A stretch of 64,000 nt of DNA from Polyangiaceae bacterium. GTDB taxonomy: Bacteria > Myxococcota_A > Polyangia > Polyangiales > Polyangiaceae. The stretch is taken from assembly GCA_016712345.1 (NCBI GenBank), contig JADJRH010000001.1, forward strand, positions 2,976,001 to 3,040,000. Reading direction: 5' to 3'. A program made the position numbers and the translations under genes. The notes beneath the pieces are model-generated. The model did not search any database. It saw only the letters and a list, made by a program, of their open reading frames with translations, and was not told where the DNA came from. The first letter of the stretch is position 1. Each line of letters opens with the position of its first letter. Of this stretch, positions 1-9,564 are shown one piece after another.

Positions 1-1439
1 ATGAAGATGGGCAATGCGAGGCCCCAATAGCGCTTTTTGGAGATCATCCAATGCTCCATGTTGTGGAGCCAATCGAGTTCACGATCGAGGCCGTACCCCG
101 GAATCCAACGTGCCTGTTTGGCGGAGTCGATGATTTGATAACGGAGGTTTTGGGCTTTTTCTTCGGGCGTTACTTCATCATCGGGCTTGTCGAGTTTTTC
201 ACCCATCGAGATGAACCACTCGTCAACGAGGCGAAACACCACTTCACTGCTGCAACGCCAGCAAACAGGGTAGGAGTGTTTGTAATCTTCGCGTTTATAA
301 AGCATGCCGCGCTCTTTGAGCATGGCAACAACGTCCTGAGCCACTTCACCCGCTGCTCGGCCTGTGAACGGCCCAAAACCGGGCAAAAACTGGCCCAATT
401 CATCAAGCGGGGCAACAACGGCGAGGCCGCGTTCTTTACCCAGTTGAAAGTCTTCTTTGCCGCAGCCGGGCGCAATGTGCACAACGCCGGTGCCGTCGGA
501 CTCCAATACTTCTGTCCAGGCAACTACTTTATGAACAACGTCTTTTTGGGCCGGGAGATCGGCAAACGGTGATTCATAAGTGAGGCCCTCAAGCGCGGCG
601 CCTTTGATACGATCGATAATTTCATAAGCGCCTTTTTCTTTGAGGATTTGCTCACGCGCTTCCATTACGTACACAATTTCATTGCCCTGTTTCACCTTGA
701 GATAGGTTTTGTCGGGGTGAACTGCGGCGGCGACGTTGGATGTGAGTGTCCAGGGAGTGGTTGTCCATGCGAGGAGCGACTCACCGGGCCGGTCTTTTAG
801 GCGGAATCGAACATAAGGTGAGAGGTGTGTGATCTCTCTGTATCCTTCGGTCGCAATTTCATGCTGCGACAGGCCTGTTCCACAACGGCCGCACCAGGGC
901 ATGACGTCGGTGCCTTTATAAACCCACCCTCTTTCGTGGCATTTCTTTAAAAATGCCCAGATGGTGTAGTTGTTTTCATCGCTCATTGTGTAATACGAAT
1001 TGGACCAATCCATCCAATAGCCGAGGCGAATGGATTGTTGGGTTTGCACGGCGGCAAACCGGCGGGCGCGCTCTTTACATTTTTCTACGAACTCGGCGAT
1101 TCCGAATTGTTCGATATCGCGCTTTGACTTGAACTTGAGTTCTTTCTCAACTTCAACTTCTACCCAGAGTCCCTGGCAGTCAAAGCCGTTTTGATAACGC
1201 AGCTCGCGGCCGAGCATTGCGTTGTATCGATTAAACATGTCTTTGTAACTGCGGCCCCAGGCGTGGTGTACACCCATGGGGTTATTGGCGGTAATGGGTC
1301 CGTCCAAAAAAGACCACGGGGGTTTGCCTCGGTTTTTCTCGCGCAACTTCTCAAAGGAGCGTTCTTCTTCCCAGAACTTGAGGGTGCGTTGCTCCAGAGC
1401 GGGCAGATCGAGCTTGGCGGGGACTTCGCGATAGCGCAT
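1..1439 (-). CDS. ileS: Isoleucine--tRNA ligase, N-terminal part (runs off the left edge)
   Basis: This enzyme charges tRNA-Ile with isoleucine in the cytoplasm. The minus-strand reading starts MRYREVPAKLDLPALEQ and contains GPITANNPMGVHHAWGR, the class-I HIGH-type signature, at about residue 50. Near the window edge it reads WMISKKRYWGLALPI, the conserved stretch after the CP1 editing domain in IleRS. About 480 codons are present, so the KMSKS loop, anticodon-binding domain and C-terminus lie outside the window. The start is set by the ATG at 1437-1439 with GAGGAA just upstream. It diverges from the exported transglutaminase gene at 1664. IleRS is preferred over ValRS or LeuRS from the overall motif spacing. 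Confidence 0.88.
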   Translation of the reverse strand, partial: MRYREVPAKLDLPALEQRTLKFWEEERSFEKLREKNRGKPPWSFLDGPITANNPMGVHHAWGRSYKDMFNRYNAMLGRELRYQNGFDCQGLWVEVEVEKELKFKSKRDIEQFGIAEFVEKCKERARRFAAVQTQQSIRLGYWMDWSNSYYTMSDENNYTIWAFLKKCHERGWVYKGTDVMPWCGRCGTGLSQHEIATEGYREITHLSPYVRFRLKDRPGESLLAWTTTPWTLTSNVAAAVHPDKTYLKVKQGNEIVYVMEAREQILKEKGAYEIIDRIKGAALEGLTYESPFADLPAQKDVVHKVVAWTEVLESDGTGVVHIAPGCGKEDFQLGKERGLAVVAPLDELGQFLPGFGPFTGRAAGEVAQDVVAMLKERGMLYKREDYKHSYPVCWRCSSEVVFRLVDEWFISMGEKLDKPDDEVTPEEKAQNLRYQIIDSAKQARWIPGYGLDRELDWLHNMEHWMISKKRYWGLALPIF

Positions 1440-1663
1440 GGCGGTTCCTCAATAGGACAAACCCTTGAAAGATGTCACGGACCATTCGCCCACAAGGCGC
1501 TTAACGGGTGGCCGACTGTGAGAGCGAGGTTTCGACCAGCAGCTCGAACGAGGCTCACTTTGGGGGAAAGCGCTTATTTTTGTGGGGGATTTGCGCGCTT
1601 GTGAACTGGGCACGTTCTTGATCGGAACGATCTTTGAAGTTGGTGTACTAGCATGCCGGCACA
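1440..1663. promoter_or_regulatory. Divergent intergenic region between ileS and the transglutaminase pair
   Basis: This gap of about 220 bp must hold the promoters for ileS (leftward) and the two-gene transglutaminase unit (rightward). I saw no convincing sigma-70 or sigma-54 elements and no T-box-like leader. The region is mostly ordinary GC-rich sequence. Confidence 0.35.
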
Positions 1664-4600
1664 ATGAAAATCCGGCATGGTCTAAGGCCAGTCCTCGCCA
1701 TGGGCTTGTTTGCCTATGCGCTCATTCCAGGGAACGTGGGCGCCCAAGCGCAGGGTGTACACACGGGGGCGTTGCGTTGGACGGCTGAAACGCCGGACTT
1801 AATGGTGGATGCGGCCATTCTGCGCGCAAAAGGCGGCGGGGACGACGCGCTTGCTGGGCTTGTAATGGCGTCGTTTTTGGATGATCGGGCGGCGTTTGGA
1901 CGGGCGCGAAACGGGCTTGATGCGATCGCGGCGTCGGCTTCGCCGTTGGCCGATGATGCGCGCTGGCTTTCGGCGCGTTTAAAGCCCGATCCGAAGAGTG
2001 AAGCGTGGCCCGGGGCGCGGGTGTTTTCGTACGACGCGGCGCCGCAGCCAAGTGGGCTTGTGACGGGTTTGGCCGTGCTCGGCCCGTTTCGAGACACCGG
2101 CGGAGGGCTCGACAGGCTCGAAGGACCGGAGGCTCCCGGGCAGAGTTTTGCAGACATGAACGCGCGCTTTTCGTGGGGTGTTTACGAGGTGGCGTGGCGC
2201 AAAGTGCTGCCGGCCTCGGTGACTGCGCGCGGTGTACCTTTGGATTTGTACATCCATCCGCGGAGTGAAACGTGTTCGTACGTTGCGTCGAAGGTCACGT
2301 TTCCGGCGGGCACCAAGAAGGCTCTTTTGTTCGGTGCGGCGTCGGGCACTGTGAGAATCATTTGGGACGGTCGTACGGCGGTAAAAAGCGATGATGTACA
2401 CACGAAGTCGGTGTTGGATCGCATCGGCGCTGAGATCGATGTGACGCCGGGGCCGCATCTTTTAGCGGCAAAAGTGTGCAGCACGGCCGTGAGCGACGAT
2501 GGGCGCGTTCGGCTGCGTTTTACGGATGAAAACAAGAAGCCGATCACGATCACGTCGTCGGCGGATCTGCGCGGGCTTGCTCTTCCGCCAAACGAAGCTC
2601 CAAAAAAAGAGGAGCCGGATGCGAGCAAAACACCGGCAAAAACGCCGGCAAAAGGTGGCGCCGCGGGTGGTGGAAAAGCGGACAAATCCAAGGGCGGCGC
2701 AACGGGTGGCAAACCGGGTGACAAGCCAAGTGTACACTTTGCGGGCGGGGGCAAACCGGTTTCAAAAGCGCCGATCACGCCTCCCGCGGGCAAAGGAAAA
2801 AAGCCCGATAAACCTGTGGCGCCCGAGCCGCCGAAAACACCGGCGCCGCCCCCCGCGGCTCGGCCGTATGAAACGTCGCTCGAAAAAGCCTTAAAATTGC
2901 CTGAAAACGCAACGGTTTTGCAAACGCTTGCGGCTGCGACGGTGCGTGTACTCGGGTTTGCGGACAACGCGACGTCACCGAGGGCGCCGGGCCTACTCGA
3001 TCGCGTGACGCGCGATCCGGCGCTCACAGCGGATCAGCTTGCAATGGCCGGGTGGATCGCAACGAGCGGTGCCAACAAGAGCGGTTGGTTAAACCTTGCC
3101 TACGGCCGCGGCGTGATGGAAAAAGATCGCGCGACAGCGGCGTTTGCTCAGCGACGTTTGGCGGCCGGGCACATCGGTGGAGCATTTCCCGATTGGGGGC
3201 TCACGTCGGCGGAAGATGAACCGCTGAAAACTGCAACCGATCCTGAAGCGCGTCTGTTGCGATCGCTCGCTCGGCGGCGCATGGGCGGCGGCGGCGTTGC
3301 CAAAGTGTCGCAGGAAGAAATGGTCGCACTGGCGGGCGAACTGGGCGACAAAGCGCCGATCGCTCTCTGGCAGGAGATTGCCGACATTTCGTACGCGCAG
3401 CCCGATCTGCGAAGAGCGGCGGTGGTGCGGCTTGCCGATATGCGCGGTGACGCGAGAGGGCCGATGTTTGTTCGGTCGTTCAAGCCGCTCGGCGGTGCGG
3501 CGCTTGAAACGGTTGCCGCAGAATCGCTGGTCCGTCTCACGCACGCGGCCGACTTGGTGACGGTGGCGCGTGAACTGTTTGATGCCGGAAGGTACGCATG
3601 GGCGCGCGAATTTTATTACATGGCAACGGCTCTCGGGCCGAACAGGTCGCCCGGTTTTATCGGCCTTGCTGAAACGCGTCGCGCCATGATCGCGCTCGAT
3701 CCAAAGGCGAAGGACGCAGAAGCCGAACGCGCGAAAGCCGACGACGCACTTCTGCGAGCGCGAGATTTGGATCCGGGCGATCCGATGGTGAAAGCCGAAT
3801 TGGGGCTGCGTGCGGGCAACAGCAAAGAAGCAGTGAGTCAGCGCGAAAAAATGCGCGACGAAGAGTACCTTCCGAAGCCCGAAGAGTTCTTGGCGCGCGC
3901 GCGCAAAATGCCGGTGAAAAAGGGCGAAATCTTTGATCGCCAACTGCACTGGGTGCGCGTGGTGACCTATCACCCCGACAAGCGCATTTCACAGCTCATG
4001 CACTACGCACGCGAGATTGTGATTGAGCCGCGCACGGAGAATGATTTGTACGAAGGGAACATTCCCACCGAGGGGCCGGACACCGAGCTTCTGTACGCAC
4101 GGCTCCATCGCAAAGACGGCACGGTGGCGCAGCCTGAAGAGCAGTCGTCGGGTGGGCGGCCGTTTGTGCGTTGGCCGGAGTTGCACACCGGCGATGTTGT
4201 GGAAGTGGCGGTGCGATCGTGGACCGATGGGCCCGTTGGGCGTCGCGGTGATGCGCCGTTTTATTTCATCGACTACGTGGGTTCCACCGACACGCACCCG
4301 ATTCTCTACAACGAGGTTGTGATCGATTCGGCCGAAGGCGCGCGCCTCGCGATCGATGTACTCAACGGCAAGCCCGACAAGTTCGACACGCGATCAAAAG
4401 ATGGGCGTGTCATCGAGCGCTACATTTGGGAAAACCCACCGACGGTGCCCGAAGAGCCGCTTTCGCCGCGCCTTTCTGAAGTGTTGCCGGTGGTTGTTGG
4501 GTCAACGTACGCCGGGTGGGGTGAGTTTCGAGAGTGGTACCGCGGCGCGGTAAAAGGGTTTACCGAGCCCGATGAGCAAACACGTCGCCTTGCGGCAGAA

Positions 4601-5737
4601 CTCACGAAAGACAAAAAGACGCGCGAAGAGAAGATCCGCACGCTGTTCAACTTTGTGGCCGATGACATTCGCTACGTGAACTACGTCTCGGGTGAGTGGT
4701 GGCTGCCCAATCGACCGCAGGAGCTTCTCGCGCGCAGGCAGGGTGACTGCGACGACAAAGCGATGCTGCTCATCACGCTGCTCAAGTCGATTGGAATTGA
4801 AGCAACCGAAGTGCTTGTGCAAACGCGCTACACGGCGGAACCCACTCTTCTTCGGAGTCAAAAAGTAGCTATTCCGGCGTTTGACCACGGCATTGCGTAC
4901 CTGCCGGGTGAAAAAGGAAAGCCCGGCCTGTGGCTTGATGCGACGAGCCCCGAGAGTCGTCTCGGTCCGCTTCCGTCCATGGATGCGCGCGCGGTGGCTC
5001 TTTTCGTGGATGAAGGAGAGGCGAAGATCATCGATACGCCCGCGTCGGCACCTGAAGATCACGGCATTGATGCCACGTGGGCGATCAAACTTTCGCCCTC
5101 GGGAGCCGGTGAATTGATCGCCACCGAAAACCACTCGGGCGATACCGCGTTTGAATTGCGAACGGCGCTGAAACAGCCCGATGCGCGGCAACAATGGGTG
5201 GAAGGGTACCTTTCAAACGGCTTCTTCCCCACGGTGGTTGTCGATCCTGAGGTGGGCTTTAAGAGCGACCTTCCCAACGGTGTTGTGACGCTCAAATATT
5301 CGGCAAAATCCGATGGATTTGCGCGGCGTGAAGGGGGCGAGCTTGCGGTGCCTCTCTCTGAAACGCAGACGCTCACATCGCAGCTCGCGGCGCTTCCAAA
5401 ACGCAAGCTGCCGGTGGCGCTTTCTTCGTATCTCGCACCGGGGCATCAAACGCGCGAGATCACCATCACCGCACCGGCCGGATTTGTCTTCGCGGAGTTG
5501 CCGCCGGGTGGCGAGGAAAACGGCGGCGAGTTTGGCAAAGCAAAGCTGACGTTCAAAAAGGGCAAAACCAAAGACAGCGTGATCGTCACGCGCAGCGTGG
5601 CTTTCGACATGTCGATTGTGCCGGTGGACAAATACGAAAAGTGGCGCGCGTGGCTTCAGCGCGTTGACCGGTTGATGCATCAAACAGTGCGGCTTTTGCC
5701 AACTCCCCAAACCGACGCGAAAAAGGGGGCGAAATGA
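1664..5737 (+). CDS. Exported DUF3857/transglutaminase-core protein with intact catalytic triad
   Basis: This 1357-residue protein has a Sec-type signal peptide (MKIRHGLRPVLAMGLFAYAL followed by small residues to about 27), so it acts outside the cytoplasm. Residues about 310-400 are a Lys/Pro/Gly/Ala low-complexity linker. A TPR-like helical middle leads into a DUF3857-like domain at about 765-890. The transglutaminase-like core at about 985-1110 has the Cys in RRQGDCDDKAML (about residue 1028), the His in PAFDHGIAYL and the Asp in LWLDATSP, the papain-like triad. Known relatives are putative peptidases or amidases of unknown substrate. Its stop overlaps the next gene start (ATGA at 5734-5737), so the pair is probably translationally coupled. 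The activity is inferred. Confidence 0.8.
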   Translation: MKIRHGLRPVLAMGLFAYALIPGNVGAQAQGVHTGALRWTAETPDLMVDAAILRAKGGGDDALAGLVMASFLDDRAAFGRARNGLDAIAASASPLADDARWLSARLKPDPKSEAWPGARVFSYDAAPQPSGLVTGLAVLGPFRDTGGGLDRLEGPEAPGQSFADMNARFSWGVYEVAWRKVLPASVTARGVPLDLYIHPRSETCSYVASKVTFPAGTKKALLFGAASGTVRIIWDGRTAVKSDDVHTKSVLDRIGAEIDVTPGPHLLAAKVCSTAVSDDGRVRLRFTDENKKPITITSSADLRGLALPPNEAPKKEEPDASKTPAKTPAKGGAAGGGKADKSKGGATGGKPGDKPSVHFAGGGKPVSKAPITPPAGKGKKPDKPVAPEPPKTPAPPPAARPYETSLEKALKLPENATVLQTLAAATVRVLGFADNATSPRAPGLLDRVTRDPALTADQLAMAGWIATSGANKSGWLNLAYGRGVMEKDRATAAFAQRRLAAGHIGGAFPDWGLTSAEDEPLKTATDPEARLLRSLARRRMGGGGVAKVSQEEMVALAGELGDKAPIALWQEIADISYAQPDLRRAAVVRLADMRGDARGPMFVRSFKPLGGAALETVAAESLVRLTHAADLVTVARELFDAGRYAWAREFYYMATALGPNRSPGFIGLAETRRAMIALDPKAKDAEAERAKADDALLRARDLDPGDPMVKAELGLRAGNSKEAVSQREKMRDEEYLPKPEEFLARARKMPVKKGEIFDRQLHWVRVVTYHPDKRISQLMHYAREIVIEPRTENDLYEGNIPTEGPDTELLYARLHRKDGTVAQPEEQSSGGRPFVRWPELHTGDVVEVAVRSWTDGPVGRRGDAPFYFIDYVGSTDTHPILYNEVVIDSAEGARLAIDVLNGKPDKFDTRSKDGRVIERYIWENPPTVPEEPLSPRLSEVLPVVVGSTYAGWGEFREWYRGAVKGFTEPDEQTRRLAAELTKDKKTREEKIRTLFNFVADDIRYVNYVSGEWWLPNRPQELLARRQGDCDDKAMLLITLLKSIGIEATEVLVQTRYTAEPTLLRSQKVAIPAFDHGIAYLPGEKGKPGLWLDATSPESRLGPLPSMDARAVALFVDEGEAKIIDTPASAPEDHGIDATWAIKLSPSGAGELIATENHSGDTAFELRTALKQPDARQQWVEGYLSNGFFPTVVVDPEVGFKSDLPNGVVTLKYSAKSDGFARREGGELAVPLSETQTLTSQLAALPKRKLPVALSSYLAPGHQTREITITAPAGFVFAELPPGGEENGGEFGKAKLTFKKGKTKDSVIVTRSVAFDMSIVPVDKYEKWRAWLQRVDRLMHQTVRLLPTPQTDAKKGAK

Positions 5738-8700
5738 GATCGCTCAACGTTTTGAAATTGGCGGCCGTCGCGCTCTTCATCGGTGCGTGTTCGGGAACAA
5801 CTCCGCCGGCGGTGACGCCTCGTTCGGGGGAGCCGATTTCTCCGCTGTTCGTGAAAGCGCTGACAGCTGAAGCGGAGAAGAGCACTGCGGCAGACGCTTA
5901 TCTCAATGCGATCGACGCGGCCGCGGCCGACCCAGCTCATCCCGAAGCGCTCGCGGTGGTGCTCGCATCGCTCGATGCGCTCGTGTGGGGAGCTACTCCA
6001 GAGTTGGAAGTCGCAGGTTCCAACGCGATTGTTTTTCGATCGGCCGACGCAGCAAAAACCACGGTGACGCGGCTTGAGGCGGCGTGGGCAAAAATGGGTG
6101 AGCTACTCGCGGATCGCGCCTCGGATCAAGGGGTGATCGCGCGGGCAATGCTTGCGCGCGCCCTGCACTTCATGTCGATGGAATCGGGGGATGAACGTGC
6201 CGCCGCGCTGTGGATGGGTCGGCGCGCGTGCGCCCTCACAGCGAGCGCAATTGGGCCCTTTGATTTTCGATCGCTCGCGAGCCTTGAAGGTCCGTCGCCC
6301 ATCCCGACGCAGGGTCCGCTCCCCGCGTCGATGAATGGGATCGCGCCGTTTTCGGCGACGCTGACACCGGTGCTTTCGGAGGCCGATGCGTGTTCGCTCG
6401 ATGTGAAGGCCGGCAGCTATTTGCAAGGCGCGCGCGCCGTTATTGTCGACGTGGAGAGCCCGTCGGCGCAGCGCGCGAGTCTGATTTTTCAATCCTCGTC
6501 GGCCGCTGTTGTGGAAGTGGGCGGCGTCCCCGTTGTGAAACGCGCGTTTGATGCAGGCGGTGGAAACGTTGTGCGTTTGGGTTCGGTGGAGCTGGCCGAA
6601 GGGTGGACTCGCGTGGTTGTTCGTCTCGCGCGCCGAAGCGACGGTGATCGGATTGAACTGAACATGCTCGGCCAAGACGGCGAGCGCCTGAAAATGCGCG
6701 CGCCCAAACCGGGGGATGTGGCTCCCGGTCGAGCGACAAATCCAAAAGCGATCGAGATCCAAGCTCAAAATAGCGATGCGAGTCGCGTGACAACCGCGTC
6801 CGCGTTGCTCGCTCTCGGTGAGGCGCGAGTTGCAGAACACTTGGTTGAACCCATCGCCAATTCAAGCGCGGCAACCGGCGGCGCCGCCGTTTCAACCCGA
6901 TCGGCGGAGCTGGATCTTGTGTACGCACGCGCCCTGCTTCTCGCGGGAGATGTACCTTTCACAAAAGCGTCCACGCGCCTTCGCGAAAGCGCCGAACACG
7001 TCACCAAAGAGTGGAAAGGATCGTGGGAGGGCAAACTCCTTGGAGCGCGCCTCGCCGAGCGTCGCAAAGGTTGGGGCGACGGGGCGATGGATGCGCTCAC
7101 AGAGCTGGGCGTTGTTGTGGCCGGCCCAGGTGAATCTGCGGTTGTTCCGAGCGCCAAAGAAACTGACCCGCTCGTGCTTGCCACAATAGCGATGATCGCA
7201 AAGCGAAGCCGTTTATCCGACGTCGCCGAGGCTGCGTACACAGAGCTTGGCAAGGCGGCTCCGGGTTCAACGTTGCTCACCCACATTGACATGGCGCTGC
7301 ACGGAAGAGCCGGCGCAGAACAGGTTCGCGTCGCGTGTGAAAGCGGCGTCGATCGAGCCACCACCCTGTGTTTTGAAGCCCTCGCCGCGATCGGTGACAC
7401 CAACAAAGCGATCGCTGAATTGGAGCGCCTGCGAAGGTTGCGAACCGCGCCCCACATTCTTCGAGAACAGGAAATTCATCGACGGATCATTGCGGGTGAT
7501 CGCAAAGGAGCGCTCGCGCTCTACGACGCGCTTCCGCCCGATGAGCGGGGTATGCTCGATGTGCTTGGTTTTGTGGGCATCGGTGACAAACGTTTGCCCG
7601 ATGCAAAAGATCGTTTCGCCCGCGATCGCATGACGGCGCGCGACGCTCCGTGGTCGTTTGCGCCTCTCGGCCGCTTGTTGGGTGTCTCACCCGACCCCGC
7701 GCCCGCGCTTGAACAAATGGCCAAAGCGCTCGTTGCCGCCGACAAATCCGCCGCGTTTTTGCCCGGCGCCGGCACCGCGATTTTGGAGCACTCGGAGAAC
7801 TACGAGATCGATGAGCGCGGCCTCGTGCACTACGTTCTCCATGATCTGCGCCGCGTCTCGGGCACCACCGACGTTGCTTACGGCGCTCACAGCTACGGCC
7901 CGATCATTGAAGGGCGCATGACATCGCGGCTCCTTCGCCGACGTATCCACAAGCCCGATGGTCGCGTTCTTGAACCCGACGCCGCCGCGTTTGCAGCGCA
8001 GGGCGGAAGCGATCTGTCGCAACTCGAAACCGGCGACTACGTGGAGCAGATCACCGAAGGGTGGAGTTTGCCCAACGAACAAGGCCAACTCACGCTCGAC
8101 ACGCCCGATCTGCTGCCTGAAAGAACGAGTGTAAAAAACGCAACGATCACATTGCGTTATCCATCAAAAATTAAAGCGGCGCTTTGGGCACACCCAACGC
8201 TTGGAAAGCCGGTCACCAAAACGGAGGGCAACTCTGTTGTGTACACATACCGTCTCGCCGACGCCAAACCTCGTCGCATTGAAGACGGTGTACCCCCGCT
8301 CGAACGCAGCGTTGCGATCAGTTTTGGAACGCAGTCGTGGGAAAACATCGGCAAGAGCCTCGAAGAACAAATCCGTTCGCTTCAAGACTCAGACCCGTTT
8401 GTTGCGCGTTGGATTGATGAAGCCGCAGGCTCCGACAAAACCCCTTCACGCGCGCTTGTGGAGCGGATTGTTTCGGCCGCCGGCAAGAAGATCAAACAAG
8501 CGTACGGCGGCGAGCTGACCGACACATCGGCCCTCTATTCCGACGGTGCCCAACGCACGACGGCGCGCGCCATGCTCATGATGGGGCAGGGGAGCCGCAC
8601 GTGGCTTATCTACCGGGCGCTTCGTTCGTTGGGGGTTTCGGCGGACATCGCTATCTCTGAAACCGAACCGTACACAACCGCTCAAAACTTTCCGGTGCAC

Positions 8701-9549
8701 GCCGGCCGATTCCGCCATCCGCTCGTGGTCGCCCATCTCGGCGGTCAAGACGGCGACGTATGGATCGACGCCGATGTGGACGGTCCGCCCCTTCCTCCGG
8801 GTCGCATCAGCCCTGAGTTGCGCGGCCGCACGGCGATGCTTCCGGGGGGCAAATTCGTCAACGTGGAGGGCACCGCAACCGACAGCGTTGACGAAGTGGA
8901 TGTGCGGCTCGTCCTCGACGACAAAGGCGATGCGAAAGGTACATTCACCATTCTTTTGCACGGTCGCCCGGCCCAAATTCTTTCCGACGCGTTTGAAGTG
9001 GTCGTCGGAACCGAGCGCCGTGAAATTCTCCGCACCATCGTCCTCGGCTGGCTTCCGTGGGCCGACGTTGAAGATGTTGCTCTCTCGTCCAAAGAAGGCT
9101 CGTGGGAAGTGGCGCTTCGCGCGTCGATCAAAATCAACGGTTTTGGAAGGCCTGAAGGCAAAGACGGCAAAGTCTGGGTGTTGCCCGGATTGGAGCCGGT
9201 TCACATCCTCGGCGGGCGCAACACCGTGAGTACACTCGGTGCAACGTACGCTTCGCGTGCCGATCGCCGGGATGCGCTGTCGATCGATTCACCCATGCAG
9301 TACCACTTTCGCAGGCGAATAGAATTGCCCGCCGGCGCCGTGATCTCTCGCGAACCCGCGGTGATCGACGTGCAAGACCCCCATTTGTCGGCCACACGCA
9401 AAGGCGTTTACAAGGGCAACGTAATTGAGGAGGACTACCACCTCAATCTGCCAACGGGCACCGTTGATGCGGCTGAATACCAGGCGTTCGTTGAACGTGT
9501 ACACGTTGTCGACGACGGGTTTATGGCAGGCATTCGCGTCAAAAAGTGA
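5734..9549 (+). CDS. DUF3857 lipoprotein with a transglutaminase-like domain lacking the catalytic Cys
   Basis: This 1271-residue lipoprotein has the lipobox in LFIGACSG (Cys about residue 19). It has the same architecture as its upstream neighbour: a helical middle, a DUF3857-like domain at about 700-800 (VAYGAHSYGPIIEGRMTS onward) and a transglutaminase-like region at about 935-1050. Where the neighbour has GDCDDKAMLLITLLKSIG, this protein reads GQGSRTWLIYRALRSLGV, so the nucleophilic Cys is absent. The His (FRHPLVVAHLG) and Asp (VWIDADVDGP) positions can still be aligned. I infer a duplicated, catalytically dead partner, perhaps a binding or scaffold subunit for the active enzyme. It overlaps the preceding stop by 4 nt and is followed after 15 nt by murB. 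Confidence 0.75.
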   Translation: MRSLNVLKLAAVALFIGACSGTTPPAVTPRSGEPISPLFVKALTAEAEKSTAADAYLNAIDAAAADPAHPEALAVVLASLDALVWGATPELEVAGSNAIVFRSADAAKTTVTRLEAAWAKMGELLADRASDQGVIARAMLARALHFMSMESGDERAAALWMGRRACALTASAIGPFDFRSLASLEGPSPIPTQGPLPASMNGIAPFSATLTPVLSEADACSLDVKAGSYLQGARAVIVDVESPSAQRASLIFQSSSAAVVEVGGVPVVKRAFDAGGGNVVRLGSVELAEGWTRVVVRLARRSDGDRIELNMLGQDGERLKMRAPKPGDVAPGRATNPKAIEIQAQNSDASRVTTASALLALGEARVAEHLVEPIANSSAATGGAAVSTRSAELDLVYARALLLAGDVPFTKASTRLRESAEHVTKEWKGSWEGKLLGARLAERRKGWGDGAMDALTELGVVVAGPGESAVVPSAKETDPLVLATIAMIAKRSRLSDVAEAAYTELGKAAPGSTLLTHIDMALHGRAGAEQVRVACESGVDRATTLCFEALAAIGDTNKAIAELERLRRLRTAPHILREQEIHRRIIAGDRKGALALYDALPPDERGMLDVLGFVGIGDKRLPDAKDRFARDRMTARDAPWSFAPLGRLLGVSPDPAPALEQMAKALVAADKSAAFLPGAGTAILEHSENYEIDERGLVHYVLHDLRRVSGTTDVAYGAHSYGPIIEGRMTSRLLRRRIHKPDGRVLEPDAAAFAAQGGSDLSQLETGDYVEQITEGWSLPNEQGQLTLDTPDLLPERTSVKNATITLRYPSKIKAALWAHPTLGKPVTKTEGNSVVYTYRLADAKPRRIEDGVPPLERSVAISFGTQSWENIGKSLEEQIRSLQDSDPFVARWIDEAAGSDKTPSRALVERIVSAAGKKIKQAYGGELTDTSALYSDGAQRTTARAMLMMGQGSRTWLIYRALRSLGVSADIAISETEPYTTAQNFPVHAGRFRHPLVVAHLGGQDGDVWIDADVDGPPLPPGRISPELRGRTAMLPGGKFVNVEGTATDSVDEVDVRLVLDDKGDAKGTFTILLHGRPAQILSDAFEVVVGTERREILRTIVLGWLPWADVEDVALSSKEGSWEVALRASIKINGFGRPEGKDGKVWVLPGLEPVHILGGRNTVSTLGATYASRADRRDALSIDSPMQYHFRRRIELPAGAVISREPAVIDVQDPHLSATRKGVYKGNVIEEDYHLNLPTGTVDAAEYQAFVERVHVVDDGFMAGIRVKK

Positions 9550-9564
9550 GGCCATGCTCCCCTC